Positions 35,281 to 48,661 of a stretch of 64,000 bases of DNA are shown here, piece by piece. The position numbers were made by a program, and so were the translations under genes. Every line of letters begins with the position of its first letter. Position 1 is the stretch's first letter. This stretch comes from Hydractinia symbiolongicarpus (lineage: Eukaryota > Cnidaria > Hydrozoa > Anthoathecata > Hydractiniidae): positions 32,905,828 to 32,969,827 of the forward strand of contig NC_079876.1 in assembly GCF_029227915.1 (NCBI RefSeq). The letters are read 5' to 3'. Under the pieces are notes generated by a model, which was given only the letters and a program-made list of their open reading frames with translations, was not told the DNA's origin and searched no databases.

Positions 35281-36897
35281 ATTTCCCGAAAGATTTTTTA
35301 AATTCTTTTTTCACCACTAAAACGCATGAGACTTGTAGTTTTCAAAAATGTTTTCATTTTGATGAGACGCTTAATGAAAGAGGTTTAATCGCCGGCAATC
35401 GAAAACCCGCGATTTCCCGTAAATCCCGGGCTTGGCCCGTATAGTCGAATGTATACAAAGAAAGTACCCTGTGAGTAAACGCATTTCCAAAACGATTTTT
35501 TAAATTATCTTTTCACCACTAAAACGCATGAGACTTGTAGTTTTCAAAAATGTTTTCATTTTTGATGAGACGCTGAATAAAAGAAGTTTAATCGTCGGCA
35601 AACGAAAATCCGCGATTTCCCGTAAATCCCGGACGCAGCCCGTATAGTCAAAAGTATACAAAGAAAGTACCCAGGGAGTAAACTCATTTCCCGAACGATT
35701 TTTTAAATTATTTTTTCACCACTAAAACGCATGAGACTTGTAGTTTTCAAAAATGTTTTCATTTTTGATGAGACGCTGAATAAAAGAAGTTTAATCGCCG
35801 GCAAACGAAAATCCGCGATTTCCCGTAAACCCTGGACTCGACCGTATAGTCAAAAGTATACAAAGAAAGTACCCAGGGAGTAAACTCATTTCCCGAACGA
35901 TTTTTTATATTATTTTTTTACCACTAAACGCATGAGACTTGCAGTTTTCAAAAATATTTTCATATTTGATGGGACGCTGAATAAATAAAGTTTAATCGCC
36001 GGCAAACGAAATCCCGCGTTTTCCCGTAAATCCGGGGCTTGGCCCGTATAGTCGAATGTATACAAAGAAAGTACCCAGGGAGTAAACTCATTTCTCGAAC
36101 GATTTTTTAAATTATTATTTCACCACTAAAACGCATAAGACTTGTAGTTTTTAAAAATGTTTTCATTTTTGATGAAACGCTGATTAAAAGAAGTTTAATC
36201 GTCGGCAAACGAAAACCCGCGATTTCCCGTAAATCCCGGCTTGGCCCGTATAGTCAAAAGTATACAAAGAAAGTACCCAGGGAGTAAACTCATTTTCCGA
36301 ACGATTTTTTAAATTATTTTTTCACCACTAAAACGCATAAGACTTGTAGTTTGCAAAAATGTTTTCATTTTTGATGAGACGCTGAATAAAAGCAGTTTAA
36401 TCGCCGGCAAACGAAAACCTGCGATTTCCCGTAAATCCCGGACTCGGCCCGTATAGTCAAAACTATACAAAGAAAGTACCCAGGGAGTAAACTCATTTCC
36501 AGAACGATTTTTTAAATTATTTTTTCACCACTAAAACGCATAGGACTTGCAGTTTTTAAAAATGTTTTCATTTTTGATGAGACGCTGAATAAAAGACGTT
36601 TAATCGCCGGCAAACAAAAACCTGCGATTTCCCGTAAATCCCGGACTCGGCCCGTATAGTCAGAAGTGTACAAAGAAAGTACCCGGGGTGTAAACTCATT
36701 TCCCGAACGATTTTTTAAATCATTATTTCACCACTAAATCCCATGAGACTTGTAGTTTTTAAAAATGTTTACATTTTTGATGAGACGCTGAATAAAAGAA
36801 GTTTAATTGCCGGCAAACGAAAACCCGCAACTTCCCGTAAATCCCGGACTCGGCCCGTATAGTCAAAAGTATACAAAGAAAGTACCCAGGGAGTAAA
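35281..36897. repeat. R block, unit 3 (T7 to R monomers)
   Basis: It copies 32051-33667 with a shift of 3,230 bp, which is 2,421 plus 809. Units 2 and 3 together therefore carry the four monomers T7 T8 T9 T10 twice in tandem (34472-35280 and 35281-36089). Differences from unit 1 seen are cccagggag against cccaggtag and gcataagac against gcatgagac. Confidence 0.8.
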
Positions 36898-37811
36898 CTC
36901 ATTTCCCGAACGATTTTTTAAATTAATTTTCACCACTAAAACGCATGAGACTTGTAGTTTTCAGAAATGTTTTCATTTTTGATGAGACGCTTGATGAAAG
37001 TTGTTTAATCGCCGTCAAACGAAAACCCGCGACTTCCCGTAAATCCCGGGCTTGGCCCGTATAGTCGAATGTATACAAAGAAAGTACCCTGTGAGTAAAC
37101 TCATTTCCGAAACGATTTTTTCAATTATCTTTTCACCACTAAAACGCATGAGACTTGCAGTTTTCAAAAATGTTTCCATTTTTGATGACACGCTTAATAA
37201 AAGAGGTTTAATCGCCGGCAAACGAAATCCTGCGATTTCCCGTAAATCCCGGTCTTGGCCCGTATAGTTGAATGTATACAAAGAAAGTACCCAGGGAGTA
37301 AACTCATTTCCCGAACGATTTTTTAAATTACTTTTTCACCACTAAAGCGCATAAGACTTGTAGTTTTCAAAAATGTTTTCATTTCTGATGAGACGCTGAA
37401 TAAAAGAAGTTTAATTGCCGGCAAACGAAAACCCGAGATTTTCCGTAAATCCCGGGCTTGGCCCGTATAGTCAAAAGCATACAAAGATAGTACCCAGGGA
37501 GTAAACTCATTTCCCGAACGATTTTTTAAATTATTTTTTCACCACTAAAACGCATGAGACTTGTAGTTTTCAAAAATGTTTTCATTTTTGATGAGACGCT
37601 TAATGAAAGAGGTTTAATCGCCGGCAAACGAAATCCCGCGTTTTCCCGTAAATCCGGGTCTTGGCCCGTATAGTCGAATGTATACAAAGAAAGTACCCAG
37701 GGAGTAAACTCATTTCCCGAACGATTTTTTAAATTTTTTTTTCACCACTAAAACGCATGAGACTTGTAGTTTTCAAAAATGTTTTCATTTTTGATGAGAC
37801 GCAGAATAAAA
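36595..37811. repeat. S block, unit 1 (6-mer, 1,217 bp)
   Basis: It starts with the two R-specific monomers, then one with aattaattttcacc, ttcagaaatg and gccgtcaaacg, one with gatgacacgctt and cgaaatcctgcg, one with catttctgatg and cccgagattttccg, and one with gggtcttgg. The next unit has the same first four monomers at a shift of 1,217 bp. A pair of opposite-strand open frames over 37015-37281 results from the repeat. Confidence 0.75.
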
Positions 37812-38974
37812 GACGTTTAATCGCCGGCAAACGAAAACCTGCGATTTCCCGTAAATCCCGGACTCGGCCCGTATAGTCAGAAGTGTACAAAGAAAGTACC
37901 CGGGGTGTAAACTCATTTCCCGAACGATTTTTTAAATCATTATTTCACCACTAAATCCCATGAGACTTGTAGTTTTTAAAAATGTTTTCATTTTTGATGA
38001 GACGCTGAATAAAAGAAGTTTAATTGCCGGCAAACGAAAACCCGCAACTTCCCGTAAATCCCGGACTCGGCCCGTATAGTCAAAAGTATACAAAGAAAGT
38101 ACCCAGGGAGTAAACTCATTTCCCGAACGATTTTTCAAATTAATTTTCACCACTAAAACGCATGAGTCTTGTAGTTTTCAGAAATGTTTTCATTTTTGAT
38201 GAGACGCTTAATGAAAGTTGTTTAATCGCCGTCAAACGAAAACCCGCGACTTCCCGTAAATCCCGGGCTTGGCCCGTATAGTCGAATGTATACAAAGAAA
38301 GTACCCTGTGAGTAAACTCATTTCCGAAACGATTTTTTCAATTATCTTTTCACCACTAAAACGCATGAGACTTGCAGTTTTCAAAAATGTTTCCATTTTT
38401 GATGACACGCTTAATAAAAGAGGTTTAATCGCCGGCAAACGAAATCCTGCGATTTCCCGTAAATCCCGGGCTTGGCCCGTATAGTTGAATGTATACAAAG
38501 AAAGTACCCAGGGAGTAAACTCATTTCCCGAACGATTTTTTAAATTTTTTTCTCACCACTAAAACGAATGAGACTTGTAGTTTTCAAAAATGTTTTCATT
38601 TTTGATGAGACGCTTAATGAAAGAGGTTTAATCGCCGGCAAACGAAAACCCGCGATTTCCCGTAAATCCCGGGCTTGGCCCGTATAGTCGAATGTATACA
38701 AAGAAAGTACCCTGTGAGTAAACTCATTTCCAGAACGATTTTTTAAATTACTTTTTCACCACTAAAGCGCATAAGACTTGTAGTTTTCAAAAATGTTTTC
38801 ATTTCTGATGAGACGCTGAATAAAAGAAGTTTAATTGCCGGCAAACGAAAACCCGAGATTTTCCGTAAATCCCGGGCTTGGCCCGTATAGTCAAAAGCAT
38901 ACAAAGATAGTACCCAGGGAGTAAACTCATTTCCCGAACGATTTTTTAAATTATTTTTTCACCACTAAAACGCA
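37812..38974. repeat. S block, unit 2 with an extra monomer
   Basis: It matches unit 1 at a shift of 1,217 bp up to about 38540, then at a shift of 1,420 bp from 38741. One additional monomer (gagacgcttaatg, cctgtgag, about 38540-38740) was therefore gained here or lost in unit 1. The block then leaves the S order after the cccgagattttccg monomer. Confidence 0.7.
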
Positions 38975-40559
38975 TGGGACTTGTAGTTTTCAAAAATGTT
39001 TTCATTTTTGATGAGACGCTGAATGAAAGAAGTTTAATCGCCGGTAAACGAAAACCTGCGATTTCCCGTAAATCCCGGACTCGGCCCGTATAGTCAAAAG
39101 TATACAAAGAAAGTACCCAGGGTGTAAACTCATTTCCCGTACTATTTTTTAAATTATTATTTCACCACTAAAGCCCATGAGACTTGTAGTTTTTAAAAAT
39201 GTTTCCATTTTTGATGAGACGCTGAATAAAAGAAGTTTAATCGCCGGCAAACGAAAACCCGTGACTTTCCGTAAATCTCGGACTCGGCCCGTATAGTCAA
39301 AAGTATACAAAGAAAGTACCCAGGGAGTAAACTCATTTCCCGAACGATTTTTTAAATTATATTTTCACCACTAAAACGCATGAGACTTGTAGTTTTCAAA
39401 AATGTTTTCATTTTTGATGAGACGCTGAATGAAAGAAGTTTAGTCGCCGGCAAACGAAAACTTGCGATTTCCAGTAAATCCCGGACTCGGCCCGTATAGT
39501 CAAAAGTATACAAAGAAAGTACCCCGGGTGTAAACTCACTTCCCGAACGATTTTTTAAATTATTATTTCACCACTAAAGCCCATGAGACTTGTAGTTTTT
39601 AAAAATGTTTTCATTTTTGATGAGACGCTGAATAAAAGATGTTTAATCGCCGGCAAACGAAAACCCGCCATTTCCCGTAAACCCTGGAGTCGGCCCGTAT
39701 AATCAAAAGTATACAAAGAAAGTACTCAGGGAGTAAACTCATTTCCCTAACGATTTTTTAAATTATTTTTTCACCACTAAAACGCATGACACTTGTAGTT
39801 TTTAAAAATGTTTTCATTTTTGATGAGACGCTGAATAAAAGAAGTTTAATCGCCGGCAAACGAAAACCCGCCATTTCCCGTAAACCCCGGACTCGGCCCG
39901 CATAGTCAAAAGTATACAAAGAAAGTACCTAGGGAGTAAACTCATTTCCCTAACGATTTTTTAAATTATTTTTTCACCACTAAAACGCATGACACTTGTA
40001 GTTTTTAAAAATGTTTTCATTTTTGATGAGACGCTGAATAAAAGAAGTTTAATCGCCGGCAAACGAAAACCCGCAATTTCCCGTAAACCCCGGACTCGGC
40101 CCGTATAGTCAAAAGTATACAAAGAAAGTACCCAGGGAGTAAACTTATTTCCCGAACGATTTTTAAAAATATTTTTTCAATACTAAAACGCATGAGACTT
40201 GTAGTTTTTAAAAATGTTTTCATTTTTGATGAGACGCTGAATAAAAGAAGTTTAATCGCCGGCAAACGAAAACCCGCCATTTCCCGTAAACCCCGGACTC
40301 GGCCCGTATAGTCAAAAGTATACAAAGAAATTACCCAGGGAGTAAACTCATTTTCCGAACGATTTTTTAAATTATTTTCTCACCACTACAACGCATGAGA
40401 CCTGTAGTTTTTAAAAATGTTTTCATTTTTGATGAGACGCTGAATAAAATAAGTTTAATCGCCGGCAAACGAAAATCCGCCATTTCCCGTAAACCCCGGA
40501 CTCGGACCGCATAGTCAAAAGTATACAAAGAAAGTACCCAGGGAGTAAACTCATTTCCC
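38975..40559. repeat. Mixed consensus-like monomers without stable HOR
   Basis: Monomers resemble N3, N2, N3 and N4 (gctgaatgaaag, gtttccattt, accctgg, ataatc), then T2-like monomers. Private changes are numerous: cgtgactttccg, gtttagtcgcc, gtactcaggg, tttccctaacg. Sequence divergence between neighbours looks higher than in the T-series. The monomer ending near 40190 has ttcaatactaaa in place of ttcaccactaaa. Confidence 0.65.
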
Positions 40560-41820
40560 GAACGATTTTTTAAATTATTTTTTCACCACTAAAACGCATG
40601 AGACTTGTAGTTTTTAAAAATGTTTTCATTTCTGATGAGACGCTGAATAAAAGAAGTTTAATCGCCGGCAAACGAAAACCCGCAATTTCCCGTAAATCCC
40701 GGACTCGGCCCGTATAGTCAAAAGTATACAAAGAAAGTACCCAGGGTGTAAACTCATTTCCCGAACGATTTTTTAAATTATTATTTCACCACTAAAGCCT
40801 ACGAGACTTGTAGTTTTTAAAAATGTTTTCATTTTTGATGAGACGCTGAATAAAAGAAGTTTAAACGCCGGCAAACGAAAACCCGCGACTTCCCGTATAT
40901 CCCGGACTCGGCCTGTATAGTCAAAAGTATACAAAGAAAGTACCCAGGGAGTAAACTTATTTCCCGAACGATTTTTTAAAATATTTTTTCAATACTAAAA
41001 CGCATGAGACTTGTAGTTTTTAAAAATGTTTTCAATTTTGATGAGACGCTGAATAAAAGAAGTTTAATCGCCGGCAAACGAAAACCCGCCATTTCCCGTA
41101 AACCCCGGACTCGGCCCGTATAGTCAAAAGTATACAAAGAAATTACCCAGGGAGTAAACTCATTTTCCGAACGATTTTTTAAATTATTTTCTCACCACTA
41201 CAACGCATGAGACTTGTAGTTTTTAAAAATGTTTTCATTTTTGATGAGACGCTGAATAAAAGAAGTTTAATCGCCGGCAAACGAAAACCCGCCATTTCCC
41301 GTAAACCCCGGACTCGGCCCGTATAGTCAAAAGTATACAAAGAAAGTACCCAGGGAGTAAACTCATTTTCCGAACGATTTTTTAAATTATTTTTTCACCA
41401 CTACAACGCATGAGACTTGTAGTTTTCAAAAATGTTTTCATTTTTGATGAGACGCTTAATGAAAGAGGTTTAATCGCCGGCAAACGAAATCCCGCGATTT
41501 TCCGTAAATCCCGGGCTTAGCCCGTATAGTCGAATGTATACAAAGAAAGTACCCAGGGAGTAAACTCATTTCCCGAACGATTTTTTAATATTTTTTTTCA
41601 CCACTAAAACGCATGAGACTTGTAGTTTTCAAAAATGTTTTCATTTTTGATGAGACGGTTAATGAAAGAAGTTTAATCGCCGGCAATCTAAAACCCGCGA
41701 TTTCCCGTAAATCCCGGGCTTGGCCCGTATAGTCGAATGTATACAAAGAAAGTACCCTGTGAGTAAACTCATTTCCCGAACGATTTTTTTAATTATTTTT
41801 TCACCACTAAAACGCATGAG
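40560..41820. repeat. D block, unit 1
   Basis: Monomers with cgcaatttcc, gtttaaacgcc plus cccgtatatccc (40893), ttcaatactaaa (about 40985), ttctcaccactacaac, gacgcttaatg and gacggttaatg (41654). The same order recurs from about 42589 at a shift of 2,029 bp. Confidence 0.7.
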
Positions 41821-42588
41821 ACTTGTAGTTTTCAGAAATGTTTTCATTTTTGATGAGACGCTTAATGAAAGTGGTTTAATCGCCAGCAAACGAAAACCCA
41901 AGATTTCCCGTAAATCCCGGGCTTGGCCCGTATAGTCGAATGTATACAAAGAAAGTACCCAGGGTGTAAACTCATTTCCCGAACGATTTTTTAAATTATT
42001 ATTTCACCACTAAAGCCCATGAGACTTGTAGTTTTTAAAAATGTTTTCATTTTTGATGAGACGCTGAATAAAAGAAGTTTAAACGCCGGCAAACGAAAAC
42101 CCGCGACTTCCCGTATATCCCGGACTCGGCCCGTATAGTCAAAAGTATACAAAGAAAGTACCCAGGGAGTAAACTCATTTCCCGAACGATTTTTTATATT
42201 ATTTTTTTACCACTAAACGCATGAGACTTGTAGTTTTCAAAAATATTTTCATATTTGATGGGACGCTGAAAAAAAGAAGTTTAATCGCCGGCAAACGAAA
42301 TCCCGCGTTTTCCCGTAAATCCGGGGCTTGGCCCGTATAGTCGAATGTATACAAAGAAAGTACCCAGGGAGTAAACTCATTTTCCGAACGATTTTTTATA
42401 TTATATTTTCACCACTAAAACGCATGAGACTTGTAGTTTTTAAAAATGTTTTCATTTTTGATGAGACGCTGAATAAAAGAAGTTTAATCGCCGGCAAACG
42501 AAAACCCGCCATTTCCCGTAAACCCCGGACTCGGCCCGCATAGTCAAAAGTATACAAAGAAAGTACCCAGGGAGTAAACTCATTTCCC
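41821..42588. repeat. Monomers between the two D units
   Basis: The span holds a ttcagaaatg monomer with cccaagatttcc, a second gtttaaacgcc / cccgtatatccc monomer (42111), a T10-like monomer (gatgggacgctgaaaaaaag) and a T2-like monomer with ggcccgcatagtc. The plus-strand open frames at 41720-41935 and 42328-42543 are repeat-derived. Confidence 0.65.
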
Positions 42589-43821
42589 GAACGATTTTTT
42601 AAATTATTTTTTCACCATTAAAACGCATGAGACTTGTAGTTTTTAAAAATGTTTTCATTTTTGATGAGAGGCTGAATAAAAGAAGTTTAATCGCCGGCAA
42701 ACGAAAGCCTGCAATTTCCCGTAAATCCCGGACTCGGCCCGTATAGTCAAAAGTATACAAAGAAAGTACCCAGGGTGTAAACTCATTTCCCGAACGATTT
42801 TTTAAATTATTATTTCACCACTAAAGCCCATGAGACTTGTAGTTTTTAAAAATGTTTTCATTTTTGATGAGACGCTGAATAAAAGAAGTTTAAACGCCGG
42901 CAAACGAAAACCCGCGACTTCCCGTATATCCCGGACTCGGCCCGTATAGTCAAAAGTATACAAAGAAAGTACCCAGGGAGTAAACTTATTTCCCGAACGA
43001 TTTTTTAAAATATTTTTTCAATACTAAAACGCATGAGACTTGTAGTTTTTAAAAATGTTTTCATTTTTGATGAGACGCTGAATAAAAGAAGTTTAATCGC
43101 CGGCAAACGAAAACCCGCCATTTCCCGTAAACCCCGGACTCGGCCCGTATAGTCAAAAGTATACAAAGAAAGTACCCAGGGAGTAAACTCATTTTCCGAA
43201 CTATTTTTTAAATTATTTTTTCACCACTACAACGCATGAGACTTGTAGTTTTCAAAAATGTTTTCATTTTTGATGAGACGCTTAATGAAAGAGGTTTAAT
43301 CGCCGGCAAACGAAATCCCGCGATTTCCCGTAAATCGCGGGCTTGGCCCGTATAGTCGAATGTATACAAAGAAAGTACCCAGGGAGTAAACTCATTTCCC
43401 GAACGATTTTTAATATTTTTTTTCACCACTAAAACGCATGAGACTTGTAGTTTTCAAAAATGTTTTCATTTTTGATGAGACGGTTAATGAAAGAAGTTTA
43501 ATCGCCGGCAATCTAAAACCCGCGATTTCCCGTAAATCCCGGGCTTGGCCCGTATAGTCGAATGTATACAAAGAAAGTACCCTGTGAGTAAACTCATTTC
43601 CCGAACGATTTTTTAAATTGTTTTTTCACCACTAAAGCCCATAAGACTTGTAGTTTTTAAAAATGTTTTCATTTTTGATGAGATGCTGAATAAAAGAAGT
43701 TTAATCGCCGGCAAACGAAAACCCGCCATTTCCTGTAAACCCTGGACTCGGCCCGTATAATCAAAAGTATACAAAGAAAGTACCCAGGGAGTAAACTCAT
43801 TTCCCGAACGATTTTTTAAAT
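42589..43821. repeat. D block, unit 2 (one monomer shorter), then N4
   Basis: It follows D unit 1 with a shift of 2,029 bp at first (cccgtatatccc at 42922) and about 1,825 bp at the end (gacggtt at 43479), so one monomer is missing. The block ends in an N4-like monomer with agatgctgaat and cctgtaaaccctgg, where the N-T order resumes. Confidence 0.7.
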
Positions 43822-44830
43822 TATTATTTCACCACTAAAGCCCATGAGACTTGTAGTTTTTAAAATTGTTTCCATTTTTGATGAGACGCTGAATAAAAGA
43901 ACTTTAATCGCCGGCAAACGAAAACCCGCGACTTCCCGTAAATCCCGGACTCGGCCCGTATAGTCAAAAGTATACAAAGAAAGTACCCAGGGAGTAAACT
44001 CATTTCCCGAACGATTTTTTATATTATATTTTCACCACTAAAACGCATGAGACTTGTAGTTTTCAAAAATGTTTTCATTTTTGATGAGACGCTGAATGAA
44101 AGAAGTTTAATCGCCGGCAAACGAAAACCTGCGATTTCCCGTAAATCCCGGACTCGGCCCGTATAGTCAAAAGTATACAAAGAAAGTACCCAGGGTGTAA
44201 ACTCACTTCCCGAACGATTTTTTAAATTATTATTTCACCACTAAAGCCCATAAGACTTGTAGTTTTTAAAAATGTTTTCATTTTTGATGAGACGCTGAAT
44301 AAAAGAAGTTTAATCGCCGGCAAACGAAAACCCGCCATTTCCTGTAAACCCTGGACTCGGCCCGTATAATCAAAAGTATACAAAGAAAGTACCCAGGGAG
44401 TAAACTCATTTCCCGAACGATTTTTTAAATTATTTTTTCACCACTAAAACGCATGACACTTGTAGTTTTCAAAAATGTTTTCATTTTTGATGAGACGTGG
44501 AATAAAAGAAGTTTAATCGGCGGCAAACGAAAACCCGCCATTTCCCGTAAACCCCGGACTCGGCCCGTATAATCAAAAAAATACAAAGAAAGTACCCAGG
44601 GAGTAAACTCATATCCCGAACGATTTTTTAAATTATTTTTTCACCACTAAAACGCATGACACTTGTAGTTTTCAAAAATGTTTTCATTTTTGATGAGACG
44701 CTGAATAAAAGAAGTTTAATCGCCGGCAAACGAAAACCCGCCATTTCCCGTAAACCCCGGACTCGGCCCTCATAGTCAAAAGTATACAAAGAAAGTACCC
44801 AGGGAGTAAACTCATTTCCCGAACGATTTT
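43822..44830. repeat. N2-N3-N4-T1-T2 segment, copy of 4216-5224
   Basis: The segment matches 4216-5224 at a shift of 39,606 bp, including aaaattgtttcc (43863) and aactcacttccc. The match continues into the following T3 unit. It lacks the gaggcgctg change of the first copy. Confidence 0.8.
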
Positions 44831-46442
44831 TTAAATTATTATTTCACCACTAAAGCCCATGAGACTTGTAGTTTTTAAAAATGTTTTCATTTTTGATGAG
44901 ACGCTGAATAAAAGAAGTTTAAACGCCGGCAAACGAAAACCCGCGACTTTCCTTAAATCCCGGACTCCGCCCGTATAGTCAATTTTATACAAAGAAAAAA
45001 CCCAGGGAGTAAACTCATTTCCCGAACGATTTTTCAAAATATTTTTTCACCACTAAAACGCATGAGACTTGTAGTTTTCAAAAATGTTTGCAATTTTGAT
45101 GAGACGCTGAATAAAAGAAGTTTAATCGCCGGCAAACGAAAACCTGCGATTTCCCGTAAATCCCGGACTCGGCCCGTATAGTAAAGAAAGTACCCGGGTT
45201 GTAAACTCATTTCCCGAACGATTTTTTAAATTATTATTGCACCACTAAAACCCATGAGACTTATAGTTTTTAAAAATGTTTTCATTTTTGATGAGACGCT
45301 GAATAAAAGAAGTTTAATCGCCGGCAAACGCAAACCCGCCATTTCCCGTAAACCCCGGACTCGGCCCGTATAGTCAAAAGTATACAAAGAAAGTACCCAG
45401 GGAGTAAACTCATTTTCCGAACGATTTTTTAAATTATCTTTTCACCACTACAACGCATGAGACTTGTAGTTTTTAAAAATGTTTTCATTTTTGATAAGAC
45501 GCTGAATAAAAGAAGTTTAATCGCCCTCAAACGAAAATCCGCGATTTCCCGTAAATCCCGGACTCGGCCCGTATAGTCCAAAGTATGCAAAGAAAGTACC
45601 CAGGGAGTAAACTCATTTCCCGAAAGATTTTTTAAATTCTTTTTTCACCACTAAAACGCATGAGACTTGTAGTTTTCAAAAATGTTTTCATATTCGATGA
45701 GACGCTTAATGAAAGAGGTTTAATCGCCGGCAATCGAAAACCCACGATTTCCCGTAAATCCCGGGCTTGGCCCGTATAGTCGAATGTATACAAAAAAAGT
45801 ACCCTGTGAGTAAACACATTTCCAAAACGATTTTTTAAATTATCTTTTCACCACTAAAACGCATGAGACTTGTAGTTTTCAAAAATGTTTTCATTTTTGA
45901 TGAGACGCTGAATAAAAGAAGTTTAATCGTCGGCAAACGAAAATCCGCGATTTTCCGTAAATCCCGGACTCGGCCCGTATAGTCAAAAGTATACAAAGAA
46001 AGTACCCAGGGAGTAAACTCATTTCCCGAACGATTTTTTATATTATTTTTTTACCACTAAACGCATGAGACTTGTAGTTTTCAAAAATATTTTCATATTT
46101 GATGGGACGCTAAATAAAAGAAGTTTAATCGCCGGCAAACGAAATCCCGCGTTTTCCCGTAAATCCGGGGCTTGGCCCGTATAGTCGAATGTATACAAAG
46201 AAAGTACCCAGGGAGTAAACTCATTTCCCGAACGATTTTTTAAATTATTTTTTCACCACTAAAACGCATGAGACTTGTAGTTTTCAAAAATGTATTCATT
46301 TTTGATGAGACGCTGAATAAAAGAAGTTTAATCGCCGGCAAACGAAAACCCGCGATTTCCCGTAAATCCCGGACTCGGCCCGTATAGTCAAAAGTATACA
46401 AAGAAAGTCCCCAGGGAGTAAACTCATTTCCCGAACGATTTT
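44831..46442. repeat. T-series HOR, 8-mer: T3 T4 T5 T6 T7 T8 T10 T11
   Basis: Length is 1,612 bp. T7 has catattcgatgag, otherwise seen only near 6084 and 7697, and private cccacgatttcc. T8 passes straight into the T10 head (tatattatttttttacc), so T9 is lost. T3 has the private gtcaattttatac. Confidence 0.8.
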
Positions 46443-48661
46443 TTAAATTATTATTTCACCACTAAAGCCCATGAGACTTGTAGTTTTTAAATATGTTTTC
46501 ATTTTTGATGAGACGCTGAATAAAAGAAGTTTAAACGCCGGCAAACGAAAACCCGCGACTTTCCTTAAATCCCGGACTCCGCCCGTATAGTCAATAGTAT
46601 ACAAAGAAAAAACCCAGGGAGTAAACTCATTTCCCGAACGATTTTTCAAAATATTTTTTCACCACTAAAACGCATGAGACTTGTAGTTTTCAAAAATGTT
46701 TGCAATTTTGATGAGACGCTGAATAAAAGAAGTTTAATCGCCGGCAAACGAAAACCTGCGATTTCCCGTAAATCCCGGACTCGGCCCGTATAGTAAAGAA
46801 AGTACCCGGGTTGTAAACTCATTTCCCGAACGATTTTTTAAATTATTATTGCACCACTAAAACCCATGAGACTTATAGTTTTTAAAAATGTTTTCATTTT
46901 TGATGAGACGCTGAATAAAAGAAGTTTAATCGCCGGCAAACGCAAACCCGCCATTTCCCGTAAACCCCGGACTCGGCCCGTATAGTCAAAAGTATACAAA
47001 GAAAGTACCCAGGGAGTAAACTCATTTTCCGAACGATTTTTTAAATTATTTTTTCACCACTACAACGCATGAGACTTGTAGTTTTTAAAAATGTTTTCAT
47101 TTTTGATAAGACGCTGAATAAAAGAAGTTTAATCGCCCTCAAACGAAAATCCGCGATTTCCCGTAAATCCCGGACTCGGCCCGTATAGTCCAAAGTATGC
47201 AAAGAAAGTACCCAGGGAGTAAACTCATTTCCCGAAAGATTTTTTAAATTCTTTTTTCACCACTAAAACGCATGAGACTTGTAGTTTTCAAAAATGTTTT
47301 CATTTTCGATGAGACGCTTAATGAAAGAGGTTTAATCGCCGGCAATCGAAAACCCGCGATTTCCCGTAAATCCCGGGCTTGGCCCGTATAGTCGAATGTA
47401 TACAAAAAAGTACCCTGTGAGTAAACACATTTCCAAAACGATTTTTTAAATTATCTTTTCACCACTAAAACGCATGAGACTTGTAGTTTTCAAAAATGTT
47501 TTCATTTTTGATGAGACGCTGAATAAAAGAAGTTTAATCGTCGGCAAACGAAAATCCGCGATTTCCCGTAAATCCCGGACTCGGCCCGTATAGTCAAAAG
47601 TATACAAAGAAAGTACCCAGGGAGTAAACTCATTTCCCGAACGATTTTTTAAATTATTTTTTCACCACTAAAACGCATGAGACTTGTAGTTTTCAAAAAT
47701 GTTGTCATTTTTGATGAGACGCTGAATAAGAAAAGTTTAATCGCCGGCAAACGAAAACCCGCCATTTCCCGTAAACCCTGGACTCGACCGTATAGTCAAA
47801 AGTATACAAAGAAAGTACCCAGGGAGTAAACTCATTTCCCGAACGATTTTTTATATTATTTTTTTACCACTAAACGCATGAGACTTGTAGTTTTCAAAAA
47901 TATTTTCATATTTGATGGGACGCTAAATAAAAGAAGTTTAATCGCCGGCAAACGAAATCCCGTGTTTTCCCGTAAATCCGGGGCTTGGCCCGTATAGTCG
48001 AATGTATACAAAGAAAGTACCCAGGGAGTAAACTCATTTCCCGAACGATTTTTTAAATTATTTTTTCACCACTAAAACGCATGAGACTTGTAGTTTTCAA
48101 AAATGTATTCATTTTTGATGAGACGCTGAATAAAAGAAGTTTAATCGCCGGCAAACGAAAACCCGCGATTTCCCGTAAATCCCGGACTCGGCCCGTATAG
48201 TCAAAAGTATACAAAGAAAGTCCCCAGGGAGTAAACTCATTTCCCGAACGATTTTTTAAATTATTAGTTCACCACTAAAACGCATGACACTTGTAGTTTT
48301 CAAAAATGTTTTCATTTTTGATGAGACGCGGAATAAAAGAAGTTTAATCGGCGGCAAACGAAAACCCGCCATTTCCCCTAAACCCCGGACTCGGCCCGTA
48401 TAATCAAAAAAATACAAAGAAAGTACCCAGGGAGTAAACTCATATCCCGAACGATTTTTTAAATTATTTTTTCACCACTAAAACGCATGACACTTGTAGT
48501 TTTCAAAAATGTTTTCATTTTTGATGAGACGCTGAATAAAAGAAGTTTAATCGCCGGCAAACGAAAACCCGCCATTTCCCGTAAACCCCGGACTCGGCCC
48601 TCATAGTCAAAAGTATACAAAGAAAGTACCCAGGGAGTAAACTCATTTCCCGAACGATTTT
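46443..48661. repeat. T-series HOR, complete 11-mer (2,219 bp)
   Basis: The third complete unit in the window: T3 to T11, T1, T2. T3 has aaatatgtttt (near 46489) and T7 lost one A (acaaaaaagtacc near 47403). T10 reads cccgtgttttcc. It lies about 37.8 kb from the 8652 unit with the same order and T1 form. Confidence 0.85.

Noticed and set aside
37052-37267. Plus-strand open frames such as 37052-37267, 38269-38484, 41720-41935, 42328-42543, 13945-14142 and 28872-29069
   Set aside because: They are repeat-derived, overlap minus-strand frames in the same monomers, and appear when one stop codon is changed (for example gtatcgtc in place of gtatagtc at 14060 and 28990). No start context or codon bias supports them.
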